Positions 13,195-16,586 of a DNA stretch of 16,586 nucleotides are shown here, piece after piece (the stretch's first letter is position 1; every line of letters begins with the position of its first letter). A program made the translations under genes and the position numbers. Source of the stretch: an uncultured bacterium (lineage in GTDB: Bacteria; Patescibacteriota; Patescibacteriia; UBA1558; GWA2-36-10); NCBI GenBank assembly GCA_903876815.1, contig CAIRBL010000062.1:1-16586 (forward strand). The letters run 5' to 3'. The notes beneath the pieces were generated by a model. The model saw only the letters and a list, made by a program, of their open reading frames with translations, made no database searches and had not been told where the DNA came from.

Positions 13195-15639
13195 TTATAA
13201 GCCGGAGCGACGTAAAATATCTTCATCAATCAATCTTTTATCACGACCATATTTTAAGGCTGATAATTCTTTGATAGCTTGAGCTAATTCAAAATTCCCT
13301 TTTTCAGGCATAATAGGATTAAAATTAAAAGCTGGCGCAGCAGTATTATCAATCAAGAGACGCATATAAGCTGTGTATTTAGGCATATTCACCAAATCAT
13401 ACTCAGTAACAACAGGTGCCATTTGTTTAGAGATAATTTCCGCATCTTCTACGCCTATACGAAAAGAAACTAGTGTGCCTACATTACCAAAAATAGCATC
13501 TCTGACTCTAGTGTCTCCATTTTTTACTAATTGTGCCAAAAATTGATGAGCTAAAATCAAATCTAAACGATATTTTCTGGCTTCTGATAAAATAATGGCG
13601 ATACTATCAGTAATAAAATTTTGAAATTCATCAATATATAAATAAAAATCTTTACGTTCTTCTTCAGCAATATTTACTCTACTCATAGCAGCAAATAATA
13701 ATTTGCCGATCACTATCATGCCAAGTAAGCTACTATTGATTTCTCCAATCTTGCCTTTGGATAAATTTAATAAAATAATTTTATTAGTATCCATGGCTTC
13801 TCTAAAATTAAAAGCACTTTTACTTTGGGCAATAATAGGTCTAATGAGGTCATTGGAAATAAAGGGTGTCAATTTACTAGTAATATAAGGCACCATATTA
13901 GCCAAGGCCGCTTCACCACCGGCTTTTTGTGCTTCTTTTTCCCAAAAATCTTTGACAAATCTATTTTTAACTGTGGCTAATTTTTGTTTTCTAAAATTTT
14001 CATCAGCTAATACTTTTGGAATTTCTAATAAGGTCGCACCTGCTTCCTTGTCATCCATGATAAGCAACATCGCATTTCGCATATATTGTTCAAACATCGG
14101 ACCACCGGTAGCCTTCAAATCATACAGCTTGTCAAAAATAGCGATCATTTCATTAATCACAAAAGATTTTTGTTCTTCTGTGTCGTATTCCAGCATATTC
14201 ATGCCCAATGGTCTTGAGGAATTAGCTGGGTCAAATAAAATAAGATCTTCTGCTCTTTCTTTTGGTATATGAGACAAAACAGCTTCAATACTGTCGCCAT
14301 GTGGATCAATCACACAAACACCTTTGCCTGCTTGTATGTCTTGAATAATCAGACTTTCCTGTAAAACCGATTTACCAACACCGGTCTGACCAATAATGTA
14401 CATGTGACGACGACGATCAGCGTCTTTAATGCGCACCAAAGTCTCTCGACCACGATACGAACTCTTACCTACAATCAAGCCATTTTGCGGCATGTTGTTT
14501 GGCGGTGGAGCTTTTACAGCCTCTAGCCAAGAAATATTTGGCGTTTCAGTTGTCGGCAAGGGCAGATGAATGACAGAAACCATTTCCTCAGCATTTAATA
14601 ATAATCTACGAGAATTTTTAAATTGTCTAAAAATAAATTCTTCAATCAATTTATCTGAATTTTTAGGCAAAGTAGTTGTAAAACTATTACCAAACTCATA
14701 AATATTATATTGGGAATAACTATTTAAAATATCTTCCAACAACATTTGCGAACGATCACGACTTTGGCTAGACACCACAATACGAATATTCACATCCATA
14801 GCTGGCTTAGAATTTTTATCTTCCAAAAGTTTGCTAACTTCCTGTTCTTTGGCAGAAGCAACTGTTTTTTCTTGAGAATTTTTTAGCACTGAGTCTTCCT
14901 TATTTTCAGTTTTAAAAAAACTAAAAATAAAACTAAATAAACCAGAAAAAAATCCACTAAAACCAATTGCTCCAGCTTTGTCGACTGCGGACTTTAAGCT
15001 CATGCCCTCTTGCATGTATTTGACTATTTTTCTGCCTCTAGTATGCCAAGATTTATTAGCTGATTTAAAGACATACTGAATACTAGCAGACTCATGCTCA
15101 TTGAGCTTACTCAAAGCATTAGTAATGCTTTCTAATGGGTCATTTTCAAAAATATGATAAGTTTTTATGGGTAAAGAAAAATCATTGTGCAAACGTAAAG
15201 CGCCAGCTCTAATAACACTATTGGCTTCAAAAATGTTATAATCTGCTATTTCTTCAAAATAAATTTTTGGGTAAGCTGCTTGAAATTGTTGAATAAAAAA
15301 TTCTTTTAATTTTCTAGGTACTGCAGCGTAAAAATAAATAGTACCACCAAAAGCTACCATCTCTAAAGAGAATATCTGCTCTTTTTTGAAAGTTTTTTCA
15401 GACTTTAATCCAGCTAAGGAAGTAAATAAATTTTCTATTTTACCTAAAACACTATTAATATATTCCTTACTCAACTCCTCTTTTTCATTTTTGGTATATT
15501 TTGGTATTTTCAGCAATAAAATATCAAGTTCTACATGTTTATTTACATAATTGAGGTACCACAAAACCAAAAAAACCAAAATAATCAAAACAACTACTGG
15601 TAATAAAAATAAAAAAATTAAACTGAAAGTATTAGTCAT
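13195..15639 (-). CDS. Fused membrane partner + VirD4/HerA-like ATPase
   Basis: An 814-aa protein. An N-terminal hydrophobic helix (about 7-30) is followed by a partner domain (about 36-375) homologous to the separate protein at 3346-4875, with a second hydrophobic, phenylalanine-rich segment at about 226-242 that may touch the membrane. Residues about 385-790 are an ATPase of the VirD4/HerA class: Walker A GQTGVGKS (417-424), VCVIDPHGD (441-449) and Walker B FYLYIDEFQNF (665-675, D670/E671). Long runs match the 571-aa protein at 1626-3341 almost exactly (RRRHMY, IIQDIQAGKGVCVIDPHGD, ERKDFYLY), but the zinc ribbon is absent. Its ATG overlaps the preceding stop by one base (TAATG), so translation is probably coupled. 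It is likely a membrane-bound motor for DNA or protein transfer; the substrate is unknown. Confidence 0.85.
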   Translation of the reverse strand: MTNTFSLIFLFLLPVVVLIILVFLVLWYLNYVNKHVELDILLLKIPKYTKNEKEELSKEYINSVLGKIENLFTSLAGLKSEKTFKKEQIFSLEMVAFGGTIYFYAAVPRKLKEFFIQQFQAAYPKIYFEEIADYNIFEANSVIRAGALRLHNDFSLPIKTYHIFENDPLESITNALSKLNEHESASIQYVFKSANKSWHTRGRKIVKYMQEGMSLKSAVDKAGAIGFSGFFSGLFSFIFSFFKTENKEDSVLKNSQEKTVASAKEQEVSKLLEDKNSKPAMDVNIRIVVSSQSRDRSQMLLEDILNSYSQYNIYEFGNSFTTTLPKNSDKLIEEFIFRQFKNSRRLLLNAEEMVSVIHLPLPTTETPNISWLEAVKAPPPNNMPQNGLIVGKSSYRGRETLVRIKDADRRRHMYIIGQTGVGKSVLQESLIIQDIQAGKGVCVIDPHGDSIEAVLSHIPKERAEDLILFDPANSSRPLGMNMLEYDTEEQKSFVINEMIAIFDKLYDLKATGGPMFEQYMRNAMLLIMDDKEAGATLLEIPKVLADENFRKQKLATVKNRFVKDFWEKEAQKAGGEAALANMVPYITSKLTPFISNDLIRPIIAQSKSAFNFREAMDTNKIILLNLSKGKIGEINSSLLGMIVIGKLLFAAMSRVNIAEEERKDFYLYIDEFQNFITDSIAIILSEARKYRLDLILAHQFLAQLVKNGDTRVRDAIFGNVGTLVSFRIGVEDAEIISKQMAPVVTEYDLVNMPKYTAYMRLLIDNTAAPAFNFNPIMPEKGNFELAQAIKELSALKYGRDKRLIDEDILRRSGL

Positions 15640-16115
15640 TATTTATTTTTTTGGTATAAACCCATGATTTCATCTGTTTTAATCTTGGCTTCTTGCTGTA
15701 AAAAATGCTTATTGACTCTCGGTATGATTCTGAGCCAATCCAAAATTAAATCCAGCACTTTTTTAACTTTTGCCTTGCCGGTTTGAAATAAGATGGCAAT
15801 TTTTCTAGCTGTTTCTTCACCTTTTTGTTTAAAAATTAATTGAGTCTGACTATCCAAAGATAAAAAAACATTTTCCATGTTTTTAGCTAAAATATTTTCT
15901 ACTTTTTTGAGCTCTATATCAGCCGATCTTACTGGTGTTGGTGCGGCACTATTATTTTGCGGCAAATTAAAATTAGCCACTTCATTTTGAGAAATGTTTT
16001 CTCGAACAGTTTGTTCTCGAGCATTTTCTGCTTGAGTAAACTGACTGCTTTCTACTTTGTTAGCAACTGGCGTTTGTTCAGCTACTTGTGGTAATTCAAA
16101 TTTATTCTCTTCCAT
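15639..16115 (-). CDS. Conserved hypothetical protein upstream of fused ATPase
   Basis: A 158-aa soluble protein with two parts. Residues 1-65 are glutamine-, asparagine- and proline-rich and probably disordered. Residues about 66-158 are a compact helical domain with conserved-looking blocks KKVENILAKNMENVF (70-84), FKQKGEETARKI (95-106) and WLRIIPRVNKHFLQQEAKIK (127-146). I recognise this C-terminal block as one that recurs in CPR genomes beside VirD4-like ATPases, but it has no known function. It overlaps the ATPase start by one base, so the two are probably made together in fixed ratio and may interact. The ATG lies only about 4 nt from the predicted transcript start and there is no Shine-Dalgarno, so the message may be effectively leaderless. 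Confidence 0.75.
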   Translation of the reverse strand: MEENKFELPQVAEQTPVANKVESSQFTQAENAREQTVRENISQNEVANFNLPQNNSAAPTPVRSADIELKKVENILAKNMENVFLSLDSQTQLIFKQKGEETARKIAILFQTGKAKVKKVLDLILDWLRIIPRVNKHFLQQEAKIKTDEIMGLYQKNK

Positions 16116-16125
16116 AGCTTTTTAT

Positions 16126-16154
16126 ATTATACCAGATTTTATCACAAACAACAA
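16126..16154 (-). promoter_or_regulatory. Promoter of the 158-aa/814-aa operon
   Basis: On the minus strand a perfect TATAAT (16131-16126) is preceded by TGG, an extended -10, with TTGTTG (16154-16149) 17 nt further up. The predicted start near 16119 lies about 4 nt before the ATG at 16115. Confidence 0.7.
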
Positions 16155-16157
16155 AAT

Positions 16158-16586
16158 CTAATTAATCTTTAGCTTAACAATTTTTTGATAAATATGATCC
16201 CTATTTTCTAAATTTACCAAATCAAAACGTTTTTGCGCTATCCATAAACTCAAACCAGAATTCTTTAGTTTCTTTATTTTATTAATTTTAGCTAATTTAA
16301 TTATGCCCTTCACTTGATACTCTAAGGATTTTTTATGTAAAAATAATAAACGTTTATTGGTTAACAAATATAAATCCTCGCTTTTATTAAAGTTAACAAT
16401 AAAAATTAAAAAACTCAAAAATAATAAGCTGAGCCACAAAAAAAATCCTCGATGACCATAAGCTGTCATCGGGTACATAAAAAAGAAAATAAGTGGTAAA
16501 ACCAAAAAAAATATCAAATAAAAAAACCAATGATTTCTTTGCACGCCAGCTACGCAAATCAAGGTTTCATTAAAATCTAAAAATTG
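16158..16586 (-). CDS. Partial bacterial PH-like membrane protein (5' end beyond window)
   Basis: The frame is open to the right window edge. The first in-window start candidate is a TTG at 16562, but the codons before it (giving QFLDFNETLICVAG) stay open and fit the family better, so the true start lies outside. The visible protein has two close transmembrane helices (a WFFYLIFFLVLPLIFFFMY segment, then LWLSLLFLSFLIFIV) and then a small domain with YLLTNKRLLFLHKK, a pattern typical of bacterial pleckstrin-homology (bPH2/YdbS-like) proteins: a short membrane hairpin followed by a 'TNKR' strand. The domain ends at ...IYQKIVKLKIN. The family is known mainly as membrane-associated and of unclear function. 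No terminator is visible before the next promoter, so some transcripts may run on into the ATPase operon. Confidence 0.65.
   Translation of the reverse strand, partial: QFLDFNETLICVAGVQRNHWFFYLIFFLVLPLIFFFMYPMTAYGHRGFFLWLSLLFLSFLIFIVNFNKSEDLYLLTNKRLLFLHKKSLEYQVKGIIKLAKINKIKKLKNSGLSLWIAQKRFDLVNLENRDHIYQKIVKLKIN

Overview
The window reads as chromosomal DNA of a Candidate Phyla Radiation bacterium (Candidatus Patescibacteria), probably a Parcubacteria or ABY1-type lineage. The DNA is AT-rich, every recognised gene lies on the minus strand, intergenic gaps are mostly 0-50 bp, and few starts have a clear Shine-Dalgarno. Several genes are ones I associate with this group: an archaeal-type AMP phosphorylase, VirD4/HerA-like ATPases paired with a membrane partner, a sigma-region-4/HARE-HTH protein, a SecD with a built-in parvulin domain, and a Gmad2 envelope protein. 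The standard bacterial code works throughout (no UGA readthrough is needed). The lineage comes from recognising families, not from any search.

Layout, in the direction of transcription (high to low coordinates). (a) 16586-13195: a partial bacterial-PH-like membrane protein, then its own promoter, a 158-aa soluble protein and, overlapping it by one base, an 814-aa protein that fuses a membrane/partner region to a VirD4/HerA ATPase; a terminator follows. (b) 13163-10672: promoter, a 197-aa conserved CPR protein, dnaX (DNA polymerase III gamma/tau), and an 80-aa orphan gene with a richer base composition, its own Shine-Dalgarno and a UUCG-loop terminator. (c) 10670-10385: promoter, tRNA-Gln(CUG) with encoded CCA, a REP-like inverted-repeat element and a terminator. 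(d) 10382-8811: promoter, a Gmad2 envelope protein and a class I methyltransferase. (e) 8824-6129: promoter, secD (with parvulin insertion), secF, strong terminator. (f) 6141-4937: promoter, sigma4/winged-helix regulator, terminator. (g) 4922-1: promoter, membrane partner protein, VirD4/HerA ATPase with a C-terminal zinc ribbon, AMP phosphorylase, and the start of another membrane protein that leaves the window.

How the genes fit together. Two separate loci carry the same two-part machine, a membrane-anchored partner domain plus a hexameric-type DNA-pumping ATPase: once as two adjacent genes and once as a single fused polypeptide. They may be two specialised versions of a DNA- or protein-export or uptake apparatus. 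SecDF would drive late steps of Sec export, and the circularly rearranged parvulin inside SecD suggests that prolyl isomerisation or folding is coupled to export on the outer face of the membrane. AMP phosphorylase links nucleotide salvage to central carbon metabolism; it sits in the ATPase operon with a 3-bp gap.

The most useful things to look at are the parvulin order inside SecD, the split and fused ATPase pairs, the sigma4 protein with its run of apparent winged-helix modules, the compositionally odd 80-aa gene, the REP-like element that duplicates the 3' end of the adjacent tRNA, and the repeated pattern of a terminator running straight into the next promoter.
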